Positions 32,585 to 41,288 of a stretch of 54,751 bases of DNA are shown here, piece by piece (the first letter of the stretch is position 1; the number at the start of each line of letters is the position of its first letter). A program made the position numbers and the translations under genes. The notes beneath the pieces are model-generated. The model was not told the origin of the DNA. It saw nothing but the letters and a program-made list of their open reading frames with translations, and did no database searches. This stretch comes from Lachnospiraceae bacterium (GTDB taxonomy: Bacteria > Bacillota > Clostridia > Lachnospirales > Lachnospiraceae). Where the stretch lies: assembly GCA_900769115.1 (NCBI GenBank), contig CAAGFJ010000045.1:1-54751 (forward strand), read 5' to 3'.

Positions 32585-33907
32585 ATGAAAAGACGTATGA
32601 TGGTTATTCTGGCTGCCGGGTTGCTTGCGGCTGGTATGACGGGGTGTCAGAAGAGTACACCGAAGCCCGGCAGTATTTCGGGCTATGATGAGGGGGAACA
32701 GTATCTTTCGATATGGGTTCACTCTATCGAAGACACGGATGAAGGCCGTTGTTACAGAGAATCAGTGGATTCATTTAATGAAGCTTATAATGGTAAGTAT
32801 TTTGCGGATATTGAATTTATTCCGCGTAACGACAGTGGTGGAGGTTATTCTGATAAGATTAACGCATCAGTAATGTCAGGAGATTTGCCGGATGTGCTTA
32901 CTGTAGATGGTCCAAACATTGCGGCCTATGCAGAGAATGGAATCATCCAGCCGTTAGCAGATTTGACAGAAGATGAGAAAGGAGTTTATCTTGACTCTAT
33001 TCTTCAACAGGGTACTTATAATGATAAGCTGTATGCATTAGGTGCGATGGAATCCAGTGTTGGTTTGTACTATAACAAAGATATATTGGAGGAGGCTGGT
33101 ATTGAGATTCCGGATGCCGATCATCCATGGACACAGTCACAGTTTTTAGAGATTTTAGAGCAGTTAAAGCCGATCATGGAGGAAAAGGGTGGATATGCGA
33201 TCGATATGACCTTCCCGGTTGGTGAGGCAACAATCTACTATTACGCACCGTTCTTCTGGTCGAATAGCGGGGATCTGGTAGATGATACCGGACTTTCCGT
33301 AGATGGGGTATTCAATTCGAAGGAGAATGCCAAGACAGTAACGTATTTCAGGACATTATTAGAGAATGGTTGTATGTCCAAGGTTCCAATTGATCATTTA
33401 TTTGAAAGCGGAAGAGCAGCATTTAAGATTGACGGCGCATGGGAAGTGAATACGATGTATACCAGTTATCCGGATGTATCCTTTGGCGTTGCACCGTATG
33501 TGGTAGGAGATAACTGGAATGGTGAGCGGTATGCACCAACCGGATCGTGGGCATTTGCAGCATCCTCTAAGACTGAACACATTGACGGAGCAACAGAGCT
33601 GGTCAAGTGGATGAGTGGTGTGGAGAGTGGTAAGCGGTTATGGGAGAAATCCAAATCGTTCCCTTCTACCTACGAGGCGTTTGAATCCATTGATGTATTC
33701 CAGACAGATGAGAATTACAAAGCATTATATTATCAGTTAAGCACATATGGTCATCCAAGACCGAAAACACCTGCTTATCCACAGGTGAGTACATCATTTC
33801 AGCAGGTACTGGAGAATTCTGTTCTGAGTGGTTATGATCCACAGGAGCAGCTGGATAAAGCTGTAGAAAGGATTAACGCAAAGCTGAAGCGTTACACATT
33901 TGAATGA
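32585..33907 (+). CDS. ABC transporter sugar-binding lipoprotein
   Basis: 440 residues. Signal peptide with lipobox MTGC, then a family 1 extracellular solute-binding fold (SVMSGDLPDVLTVDGPNIAAYAENGIIQPL). Captures sucrose or short fructans for import, as inferred from the GH32 and fructokinase genes behind it. The start at 32585 follows AAAGGAGAAGAG; the ATG at 32567 is weaker. It overlaps the first permease gene by 4 bases. Confidence 0.9.
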   Translation: MKRRMMVILAAGLLAAGMTGCQKSTPKPGSISGYDEGEQYLSIWVHSIEDTDEGRCYRESVDSFNEAYNGKYFADIEFIPRNDSGGGYSDKINASVMSGDLPDVLTVDGPNIAAYAENGIIQPLADLTEDEKGVYLDSILQQGTYNDKLYALGAMESSVGLYYNKDILEEAGIEIPDADHPWTQSQFLEILEQLKPIMEEKGGYAIDMTFPVGEATIYYYAPFFWSNSGDLVDDTGLSVDGVFNSKENAKTVTYFRTLLENGCMSKVPIDHLFESGRAAFKIDGAWEVNTMYTSYPDVSFGVAPYVVGDNWNGERYAPTGSWAFAASSKTEHIDGATELVKWMSGVESGKRLWEKSKSFPSTYEAFESIDVFQTDENYKALYYQLSTYGHPRPKTPAYPQVSTSFQQVLENSVLSGYDPQEQLDKAVERINAKLKRYTFE

Positions 33908-34809
33908 TGAAGAAGAAAGCAGAATCTATTATGGGAATGGCCTTTTTCGGGCCGGCATTGGTACTATTAACCGTATTCTTGTTTTTACCAATGATATTGA
34001 CATTAATCTTTAGTTTTACAGACTTTTTTGCATTGAATCCGAGTCTGACACATTTTGTTGGAATGGATAATTATGCACAGGTGTTAAAGGACGAAGATTT
34101 TCGACAGGCTTTTACGAATACCTTAAAGTTTGTGATCATCATTGTTCCGTTACAAGGACTTGGAGCGTTAGGGCTTGCTCTGTTGATCAATAAGGTAACT
34201 TATTGTAAGACATATTTTAAGGTAGCATTTTTCATTCCGGTTGTGATGTCACTGGCTGTTGTGTCAACTCTCTGGGTACAGATATTCAGTCCGGAAGGAA
34301 TCCTGAATTCCCTTCTTGCACATGTGGGAATCAGTGCACAGCCATTTATCAACAGTTCCACACAGGCATTGCCATCCATTGCAATCATGAGTGCATGGCA
34401 GGGAGTAGGATATCAGATGCTGATCTTCCTTGGAGGTTTACAGCAGATCAACCCGGCATTATATGAAGCAGCAGAGATGGATCATGCAAGTGGCTGGCAG
34501 AAGTTCAAGGATATTACATTGCCTGAACTGAAGCCGTTATGTATCTTTGTATTGATCACAATTACGATCGGTGCGTTCCGTATGTTAGTACAGCCGATGG
34601 TCATGACCGGAGGCGGTCCATCTCATTCTACCTATACCATGGTATACGATATATATGAGACCGGTACGGTTAACTGGGAGATTGGATTAGCATCTACTAT
34701 GGCAATCATATTTGCATTTTTCGTAATGATCCTTACGGTCATTCAGACGATTGTAACCAATGATAAGGAGGGAAAGAAGCATGTTAACAAAAAAGCAAAA
34801 GCGAATTAA
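33904..34809 (+). CDS. ABC sugar permease, MalF-like
   Basis: 301 residues, six membrane helices, with the EAA loop EAAEMDHASGWQKFKDITLPELKP that contacts the ATPase. Forms a heterodimer with the next gene product. Start ATGA overlaps the binding-protein stop. Confidence 0.9.
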   Translation: MMKKKAESIMGMAFFGPALVLLTVFLFLPMILTLIFSFTDFFALNPSLTHFVGMDNYAQVLKDEDFRQAFTNTLKFVIIIVPLQGLGALGLALLINKVTYCKTYFKVAFFIPVVMSLAVVSTLWVQIFSPEGILNSLLAHVGISAQPFINSSTQALPSIAIMSAWQGVGYQMLIFLGGLQQINPALYEAAEMDHASGWQKFKDITLPELKPLCIFVLITITIGAFRMLVQPMVMTGGGPSHSTYTMVYDIYETGTVNWEIGLASTMAIIFAFFVMILTVIQTIVTNDKEGKKHVNKKAKAN

Positions 34810-35632
34810 TATCATTCTTGTTGCCGTTATGATCGTTCTGTCTTTGTTTTTCCTGTTTCCGGTTATCTGGATGCTTGCAAATTCATTTAAGACAGATGCA
34901 GCAATCACAAGGGATATGAATTCCTTGGCAGCATTTATCCCACCGGCACTGAATGGTAGTTTCTTTGATAATTATATTACGATTCTCACTAATACAAGTT
35001 TTATCCGGTATATGGTGAACACATTGGTTTATGCAGCAGTGTTGATCATCTTGGGAATTATTGTAAATGGTCTGGCAGGTTATGCACTTGCGAAGATCAA
35101 CTTCCCATTTAAGGATAGATGGCTGTTGATCATCATGCTATTGATGATCGTACCGATGGAAACGATCATTACGATTCATTTCCTGTTCATAGCCAAGTTA
35201 GGACTGCTTAATAATATTATCGGTTATGTACTTCCGATGATCGTGAATCCATTTAATATCTTCCTGTTTCGGCAGGTGTTCGTGAGCCTTCCGGATGATG
35301 TGTATGAGGCGGCGCAGTTAGATTACTGTAGCCCGGTCAAATACTTTTTCACCATGGTGCTTCCGATGTCTAAGAGTGTGGTTGCAACTGTGAGTGTATT
35401 CACATTCCTGAATGTATGGAACGATTATTTATGGCCATCACTTGTATTTACTTCCAGTGATCTTTTAACCGCACAGATTGGTCTGAATGCGATCACATCG
35501 AATGACAATACGACAATGGGACAGACATTGGCAGTTATTACATTAGTTACGATTCCGGTTATCATTATTTATGCATTGTTTTCAAAACAGATTGTGGAAG
35601 GTGTTGTTTCCACAGGTTCGAAGGAGGGTTAA
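34781..35632 (+). CDS. ABC sugar permease, MalG-like
   Basis: 283 residues, six helices, EAA loop EAAQLDYCSPVKYFFTMVLPMSKS. The chosen ATG at 34781 follows GGAGGGAAAGAAGC inside the end of the previous permease gene (29-base overlap). Confidence 0.9.
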   Translation: MLTKKQKRINIILVAVMIVLSLFFLFPVIWMLANSFKTDAAITRDMNSLAAFIPPALNGSFFDNYITILTNTSFIRYMVNTLVYAAVLIILGIIVNGLAGYALAKINFPFKDRWLLIIMLLMIVPMETIITIHFLFIAKLGLLNNIIGYVLPMIVNPFNIFLFRQVFVSLPDDVYEAAQLDYCSPVKYFFTMVLPMSKSVVATVSVFTFLNVWNDYLWPSLVFTSSDLLTAQIGLNAITSNDNTTMGQTLAVITLVTIPVIIIYALFSKQIVEGVVSTGSKEG

Positions 35633-35635
35633 GTT

Positions 35636-36733
35636 ATGAGTTTTATTGAATTAAAGAATGTATGTAAGCAGTATCCAAATACAGATAAAAAAGCAGTGAC
35701 AGATTTCAATCTTGAGATCAATGAGAAAGAATTTATTGCATTTGTGGGTCCATCCGGTTGTGGCAAGTCTACAACATTACGTATGATTGCAGGTTTTGAA
35801 GAGATATCAAGTGGAGATCTGTATATTGATGGTAAGAGAATGAATGAGGTGGCACCAAGAGATAGAGGAATCTCTATGGTATTTCAGAATTATGCATTAT
35901 ACCCGCATATGACAGTGGAGAAGAATATCGGATATGGTCTTAAGAATATGAAGGTTCCAGAAGATGAGATTAAGCGGAAAGTAGACTGGGCAATCGATAT
36001 ATTAGGCTTAGAAGAGTTTCGGAAGCGCAAACCTAAGAATCTTTCCGGTGGTCAGAGACAGAGAGTGGCATTAGGCCGTGCCATCGTTAAGAATCAGAAA
36101 GTATTCTTGATGGATGAGCCACTGTCTAACTTAGATGCGAAGCTTCGTGTCAGCATGAGAAATGAGATCAGCAAGCTGCATCGGAATCTGGGAAGTACCA
36201 CGATCTATGTTACACATGACCAGGTAGAAGCCATGACAATGGCAGACCGGATCGTCATTATGAAAGCCGGTGTGGTACAGCAGGTCGGAAAGCCAATGGA
36301 TCTTTATGAGCATCCGATCAACAAATTTGTAGCAGGATTTATCGGTTCTCCACAGATGAATTTCTTTGATGTGACAATAGAAGGTAACCGGATCACATTC
36401 TCAGATGGAAATAAGATGCAGATTCCGGATGAAATGGCAGAGAAGTTAAATAAGCATGGGAAGAAGATGATTCTGGGTATTCGTGGAGAGGACATTAAGT
36501 TTGATCCACAGAACCTGGATGTATTCAAAGAGAATATCGTGCATGCGGTTGTAGATAATACAGAGATTATGGGAAATGAGAATAACCTGTACTTTGAATT
36601 TGGCGGAGCAACGGTAATTGCCAGAGTTTCCAAATACGAGGTATGTCAGGTAGGAGATAAAGTGGAATTTGTCTTTGTTCCACACAGAATGCATTTCTTT
36701 GATTGTGAGACAGAGGAAGCAATTGTGTTATAA
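35636..36733 (+). CDS. Sugar ABC transporter ATPase (MsmX/UgpC-like)
   Basis: 365 residues. Walker A GPSGCGKST, signature LSGGQRQRV, Walker B KVFLMDEPLSNLD, switch THDQ, and a C-terminal regulatory OB domain (from about 240). Members are often shared between importers, but here the gene is in the operon itself, 3 bases after the second permease. Confidence 0.93.
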   Translation: MSFIELKNVCKQYPNTDKKAVTDFNLEINEKEFIAFVGPSGCGKSTTLRMIAGFEEISSGDLYIDGKRMNEVAPRDRGISMVFQNYALYPHMTVEKNIGYGLKNMKVPEDEIKRKVDWAIDILGLEEFRKRKPKNLSGGQRQRVALGRAIVKNQKVFLMDEPLSNLDAKLRVSMRNEISKLHRNLGSTTIYVTHDQVEAMTMADRIVIMKAGVVQQVGKPMDLYEHPINKFVAGFIGSPQMNFFDVTIEGNRITFSDGNKMQIPDEMAEKLNKHGKKMILGIRGEDIKFDPQNLDVFKENIVHAVVDNTEIMGNENNLYFEFGGATVIARVSKYEVCQVGDKVEFVFVPHRMHFFDCETEEAIVL

Positions 36734-36747
36734 CGGAAGGAGTTTGT

Positions 36748-38202
36748 ATGGATAAGTTAAGTAAGGCAGAACAGTATATAACGGACAATCATGTTGCCAG
36801 AGAAGAATTACCGGCATTTCATGTGACGCCACCTTGTGGATGGATGAATGATCCGAACGGATTCTCGGTATATCAGGGAAAGACACATTTATTTTATCAA
36901 TTCCATCCTTATAGTACCGAATGGGGTCCGATGCATTGGGGACATTATGAAACCAATGATCTTATCAAATGGACGGAATTACCGTCGGCACTGGCACCTG
37001 ATCAGGAATATGATAAGGAAGGTTGTTTCTCCGGCTCAGGAATTGAGACAGAGAATGGTCATCTGCTGGTATATACCGGAGTGACAGAGCAGGAAACAGA
37101 TGGGAAAAAAGAAACTTATCAGAATCAGTGTGTTGCGATTGGTGATGGTAAGACATACCACAAGCTGGAACAGAATCCGGTGGTAACAGGAGATATGCTG
37201 CCAGAGCATTTTAGCAGAGAGCATTTCAGAGATCCTAAGATATGGAAAGAAGAAGATGGATATTATATGGTTGTTGGTAATAAGACTGACGCAGGAGTAC
37301 CACAGGTTGTCTTATTCCATTCAGAAGATGCAGTAAATTGGCAATATGTATCTGTGTTGGCAAAGGATAAGGACGGAACACTTGGAAGTATGTGGGAGTG
37401 CCCTGACTTCTTCTGGTTAGACGGACAATATATTCTTGTCACATCCCCACAGGATATATGTGCGAATGAAGAGCTGCATAATGGTAATAATTCTGTGTAT
37501 TATATGGGTACATATGATACGGTGCAGCATACGTTTGATTATTCCGGTGTATATTCATTAGATGATGGACTGGATTTCTATGCACCGCAGACGATGCTGG
37601 CACAGGATGGAAGAAGGATCATGATTGGCTGGATGCAGTCATGGGATTCCAATATACGTCCGGTTGGACAGAAGTGGGCATGTATGATGACACTGCCAAG
37701 AGAGCTTCGGATAGAGAATGGAAGAATCCTGCAAAGTCCGGTTCATGAGATTGAAACGTATTGGAATGAGACCGTGCGCTATGAAGGAACTGCTGTTATA
37801 GGCGATTGCCAGTTAGAGGGAATTCATGGCAGGGTATTGGATATGACGGTGGAACTTGTGAGCGGAGATTATACAGAATTTACCATTTCCTATGCACATG
37901 ATGGAAAACATCATACAAGCTTTACCATACGAAAAGATAAGCAGACAGTAGAGATCGATCGTACATATTCCGGTATGATCAGAGATGCTTTGGCAAGTCG
38001 AAGAGTTAAGATGAAAGGGCAGACAGAGAATTGGAAGATTCGTCTGATCTTAGATAAATACTCATCGGAGATCTTCTTGAATGATGGTATACAAGTGTTC
38101 AGTACAACTTTCTATACACCGTTAGATGCAGACGAGATTCACCTGATCTGCGATGGAGCAGCCGTGGTCAATATTGAAAAGCACAGACTCGGAATGGAGT
38201 AA
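36748..38202 (+). CDS. GH32 sucrose/fructan hydrolase
   Basis: 484 residues, no signal peptide, so cytoplasmic. The nucleophile Asp35 lies in GWMNDPNG, the transition-state stabiliser in FRDPK, and the acid/base Glu in WECPDFF. The C-terminal beta-sandwich starts about residue 345. Hydrolyses imported sucrose or fructo-oligosaccharides to fructose and glucose. Because entry is by ABC transport, the substrate is probably unphosphorylated despite the resemblance to sucrose-6-phosphate hydrolases. Confidence 0.92.
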   Translation: MDKLSKAEQYITDNHVAREELPAFHVTPPCGWMNDPNGFSVYQGKTHLFYQFHPYSTEWGPMHWGHYETNDLIKWTELPSALAPDQEYDKEGCFSGSGIETENGHLLVYTGVTEQETDGKKETYQNQCVAIGDGKTYHKLEQNPVVTGDMLPEHFSREHFRDPKIWKEEDGYYMVVGNKTDAGVPQVVLFHSEDAVNWQYVSVLAKDKDGTLGSMWECPDFFWLDGQYILVTSPQDICANEELHNGNNSVYYMGTYDTVQHTFDYSGVYSLDDGLDFYAPQTMLAQDGRRIMIGWMQSWDSNIRPVGQKWACMMTLPRELRIENGRILQSPVHEIETYWNETVRYEGTAVIGDCQLEGIHGRVLDMTVELVSGDYTEFTISYAHDGKHHTSFTIRKDKQTVEIDRTYSGMIRDALASRRVKMKGQTENWKIRLILDKYSSEIFLNDGIQVFSTTFYTPLDADEIHLICDGAAVVNIEKHRLGME

Positions 38203-38214
38203 GGAGGGCACGAT

Positions 38215-39186
38215 ATGAAGATGTATGACGTGATTGCATTAGGAGAATTGCTGGTTGATTTTACAGAGAATGGAATCAGTACACAGGGCAATCCACTTTT
38301 AGAGGCAAATCCGGGAGGAGCCCCATGTAATGTATTATCCATGTTACAGAAGCTTGGTAAGAAGACAGCATTTATTGGTAAAGTCGGTGACGATATGTTT
38401 GGTAAGATGCTGACTACGGCAGTCAAAGAACAGGGAATCAATGTTGATAATCTTGTGATAGACAGTCAGGCACATACGACACTTGCTTTTGTACACACAG
38501 CAGAAGATGGGGATCGCAGCTTTTCTTTTTACCGGAATCCGGGAGCAGACATGTTGCTGCAGTGGGATGAGGTTGACCAGAAGAGATTGGCTGATACGAC
38601 AATCTTTCATTTTGGCACGCTGTCTATGACTGATAAGTCAATCGAATTAGTCACGCAGATGGCACTTCACAAAGCAAAAGAGGGCGGTGCACTGATATCT
38701 TTTGATCCGAACCTCCGGCCACCGTTATGGAATGATTTGGAGAACGCCAGACGTTGCATGTGGTATGGGGTTCATGCGTGTGACATATTGAAAATATCGG
38801 ATGATGAGATTGCATTTCTGACCGGAACTGAGGATATTGATCAGGGTATTGAGCGGATACTTGGACAGAGTAATGTGAAGCTGGTATGCGCAACGATGGG
38901 AAAGCAGGGAAGTAAAGCGTATTACAAAGGAGAATGTGTAGAATGTGCGCCTTTTATACAGGAGAACACGATTGAGACTACCGGTGCCGGAGATACCTTT
39001 ATGGCATGTGTACTGAACACGGTAGTAGAGAAAGGATTAGATACGTTATCTACACAGGATCTATATGAGATGTTACAATTTGCCAATGCGGCTGCATCTA
39101 TTATAACAACGAAGAAAGGTGCGTTAAAGGTAATGCCCGATCGACAGGAAATTATGGAAATGATAGCGAATCGAAAGGAGTGTTAA
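38215..39186 (+). CDS. Fructokinase (PfkB family)
   Basis: 323 residues of the ribokinase fold. NPGGAPCNV near the start binds the sugar; TTGAGDTFMACVLN (from about 257) holds the catalytic Asp and the anion hole. Phosphorylates the fructose released by the GH32 enzyme upstream. Starts after AAGGAGGGCACGAT. Confidence 0.92.
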   Translation: MKMYDVIALGELLVDFTENGISTQGNPLLEANPGGAPCNVLSMLQKLGKKTAFIGKVGDDMFGKMLTTAVKEQGINVDNLVIDSQAHTTLAFVHTAEDGDRSFSFYRNPGADMLLQWDEVDQKRLADTTIFHFGTLSMTDKSIELVTQMALHKAKEGGALISFDPNLRPPLWNDLENARRCMWYGVHACDILKISDDEIAFLTGTEDIDQGIERILGQSNVKLVCATMGKQGSKAYYKGECVECAPFIQENTIETTGAGDTFMACVLNTVVEKGLDTLSTQDLYEMLQFANAAASIITTKKGALKVMPDRQEIMEMIANRKEC

Positions 39187-39188
39187 GT

Positions 39189-39425
39189 ATGCGAGAGATT
39201 CAGATTTCATTGAAATCAATTGATGATGTAAAGCATTTTGTACAGACGATCACTATGTTTGATGGTGAGTTTGAATTGCTGAGTGGCAAATATATAGTAG
39301 ATGCTAAGTCGATTCTTGGTCTGTTCAGCGTAGATTTATCAAAACCGGTTACATTAAGGATAGAAGCAGATGATGTGAAGATAGATGAGATTTTGAAAGC
39401 GATAGAAGTATATAGGGTGCATTAG
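39189..39425 (+). CDS. HPr-like protein without the PTS histidine (Crh-like)
   Basis: 78 residues with the HPr fold pattern. Aligned to Bacillus HPr (GIHARPATVLVQT), this protein reads LKSIDDVKHFVQT: His15 becomes Ser10 and Arg17 becomes Asp12, so it cannot accept phosphate from Enzyme I. The Ser46 region survives as DAKSILGLFS (Ser41). That combination recalls Crh, the Bacillus CcpA co-regulator. Last gene of the sucrose operon, which carries a cre site, so local catabolite control is possible. Confidence 0.8.
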   Translation: MREIQISLKSIDDVKHFVQTITMFDGEFELLSGKYIVDAKSILGLFSVDLSKPVTLRIEADDVKIDEILKAIEVYRVH

Positions 39426-39427
39426 AA

Positions 39428-39463
39428 TAATGACATGGGTACATAATAGTGCTCATGTCATTA
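39428..39463 (+). terminator. Hairpin closing the sucrose operon
   Basis: TAATGACATG (39428-39437) pairs perfectly with CATGTCATTA (39454-39463). The expected T tract is missing, because the methyltransferase fragment begins at the next base. Confidence 0.6.
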
Positions 39464-39669
39464 TTGTTGTGAATATTGCTTGTGGTATGGATACAAGATA
39501 CTACTGTATGAAAGGAAAATATCTGCGCTGGTACAATGTGGATCTGCCAGAGACAATGGAGGTGCACGAACGTTTTTTGACAGAAGATGGGCCAATCTAT
39601 CATGTGATCGGAAAGATTCCGGCAGCCCGGAATATATCCAACCGGATCGTTGTGATGGAGAAGAAATAG
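39464..39669 (+). pseudogene. Deleted copy of the LCMT-like methyltransferase gene
   Basis: Matches 23803-24353 closely but lacks its 5' part and 345 internal bases. The internal joint lies exactly at CCAATCTATCA, a repeat that occurs twice in the intact gene (23931 and 24276). 345 is a multiple of three, so the frame continues to the stop. Lacks most of the catalytic domain, so non-functional. Confidence 0.88.
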
Positions 39670-39675
39670 GTCCTC

Positions 39676-39704
39676 TTGACTATCTGATGGTAGTGTGCTA
39701 TAGT
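39676..39704 (+). promoter_or_regulatory. Promoter of the MATE leader
   Basis: TTGACT, a 17-base spacer and TATAGT; transcription would start about 39711. Confidence 0.75.
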
Positions 39705-39795
39705 CTTGCGTGTCACTCGGAGGGTGAGTTGTTCAGAGAAATGATAGCCGGATAAGGGGCGGACTGAGAAGTTTGTTTTTTATCCGGTTTTTTTT
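39705..39795 (+). ncRNA. Probable guanidine-IV (mepA) riboswitch
   Basis: A short leader before a MATE exporter with a first hairpin TCAC-TCGGAGG-GTGA (39713-39727) and a terminator CCGGATAA/TTATCCGG plus eight T (39748-39795) whose loop contains GGGGCGGACTGAG. The arrangement, size and gene context fit the mepA motif/guanidine-IV class of Clostridia as I remember it; I cannot check the covariance model. If right, guanidinium would relieve termination and raise export. Confidence 0.6.
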
Positions 39796-39818
39796 GATGG
39801 AAAAAGAGGAGTAAGATA

Positions 39819-41159
39819 ATGTCAAAAGATGAATATTTAATTACAGATGCACCACTTAAAGCACTGACTGTTTTTGCAATGCCTATGATTCTGGGCAGCT
39901 TTTTTCAGCAGGTATATAATATGGCTGATTCGATTATTGTTGGTCAGTTTGTTGGATCCTCTGCGCTTGCAGCAGTAGGTGCTTGTGCTGCACTTACCAA
40001 TGTTTTCATTTGTGTGGCATTGGGTGCCGGCGTAGGTGCCGGCGTGCTCGTGAGTCGTTATTTTGGAGCCAGAGATTATAGCAAAATGAAAACAATTGTA
40101 TCCACATCCTTGATCAGTTTTCTGATTCTAAGCATACTTCTGGCTGTCTTTGGTTTTTGTTTTTCCCATTCAATGATGAGTCTGTTACAGACACCTGCTG
40201 ATATCCTGGAAGAAGCAGTACTGTATCTTCGTGTTTATTTTGTGGGATTCCCGTTTCTGTTTATGTACAACATCCTTTCAACGATGTTCACCTCAATTGG
40301 TGAATCAAAGATTCCGTTGGGGCTTTTGATATTTTCTTCTGTTTTAAATATATTTATGGATCTTTGGATGGTGGCAGGTCTTGGTCTTGGTGTGTTCGGA
40401 GCAGCGCTTGCAACGCTCATTGCACAGGGAATATCCGCAGTGTTTTCGCTTTTGATTTTCCTTAGCCGGATGCGTCGGTATAAAAGTCGCTTTAGCTGGT
40501 TTGACAGGTGGGAGCTGCATTCCATGCTTCGGATTGCTATACCTTCAGTTCTTCAGCAGTCGACAGTGTCGATTGGCATGATGATCGTACAGGCAGTTGT
40601 CAATCCCTTTGGTACACAGGCGCTCGCAGGGTATGCGGCAACGATGCGGGTAGAGAATGTTTTTTCATTGATATTTGTATCCATTGGAAATGCAGTTTCA
40701 CCGTATGTTTCCCAGAATCTTGGTGCAAAGAAGATTGAACGTATCAAGAAAGGGTATCATGCTGCGCTGGTGTTAGATCTATGTTTTGCAGTTCTTGCCT
40801 TCGCGGTCATTGAAACATTGCATACTCAGATATCCTCGTTGTTTCTGGGAAAAGATGGAACGGCCTTGGCATATCAGGTGTCCGGGGATTATATGAGATG
40901 GTTGGGATATTTTTTCATTTTCATGGGTATCAAGATGGCAACCGATGGAGTCCTTCGTGGACTTGGGATCATGCGGCCGTTTCTCATTGCAAACATGGTA
41001 AACCTTGCAATCCGCCTGGCAGTTGCTTTAATCTTTGCACCTCGTTTGGGTATTGCATTTGTCTGGCTTGCTGTACCGGCCGGATGGCTTGCAAATTTTC
41101 TGATCTCTTATGTGGCACTCAGAAAATCATGTCCGATTGATAGAGTTCACGAAGATTGA
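39819..41159 (+). CDS. MATE-family efflux transporter (MepA-like)
   Basis: 446 residues with twelve membrane helices. Exports organic cations with Na+ or H+. MPMILGSFFQQVYNMADSIIVGQFVG is the family start; the second half repeats it around VLQQSTVSIGMMIVQAVVNPFG. Start after AAAAGAGGAG. The leader looks like a guanidine-IV riboswitch, which would make guanidinium or guanidine-like cations physiological ligands. Confidence 0.9.
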   Translation: MSKDEYLITDAPLKALTVFAMPMILGSFFQQVYNMADSIIVGQFVGSSALAAVGACAALTNVFICVALGAGVGAGVLVSRYFGARDYSKMKTIVSTSLISFLILSILLAVFGFCFSHSMMSLLQTPADILEEAVLYLRVYFVGFPFLFMYNILSTMFTSIGESKIPLGLLIFSSVLNIFMDLWMVAGLGLGVFGAALATLIAQGISAVFSLLIFLSRMRRYKSRFSWFDRWELHSMLRIAIPSVLQQSTVSIGMMIVQAVVNPFGTQALAGYAATMRVENVFSLIFVSIGNAVSPYVSQNLGAKKIERIKKGYHAALVLDLCFAVLAFAVIETLHTQISSLFLGKDGTALAYQVSGDYMRWLGYFFIFMGIKMATDGVLRGLGIMRPFLIANMVNLAIRLAVALIFAPRLGIAFVWLAVPAGWLANFLISYVALRKSCPIDRVHED

Positions 41160-41288
41160 TAACGGGAAGATCAATTGTAATTTTGCTTGTGTTCGCTATG
41201 AAATCGAGTGTATAATGCAAGTATCATAGTTTGTTTACGGGATGATGGAGCCGGTTATATGAAAACAGAATTACGGAGGACATATCAA

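Noticed and set aside
39189..39425. Ordinary PTS HPr
   Set aside because: The phosphorylatable His15 and Arg17 are replaced by Ser and Asp.
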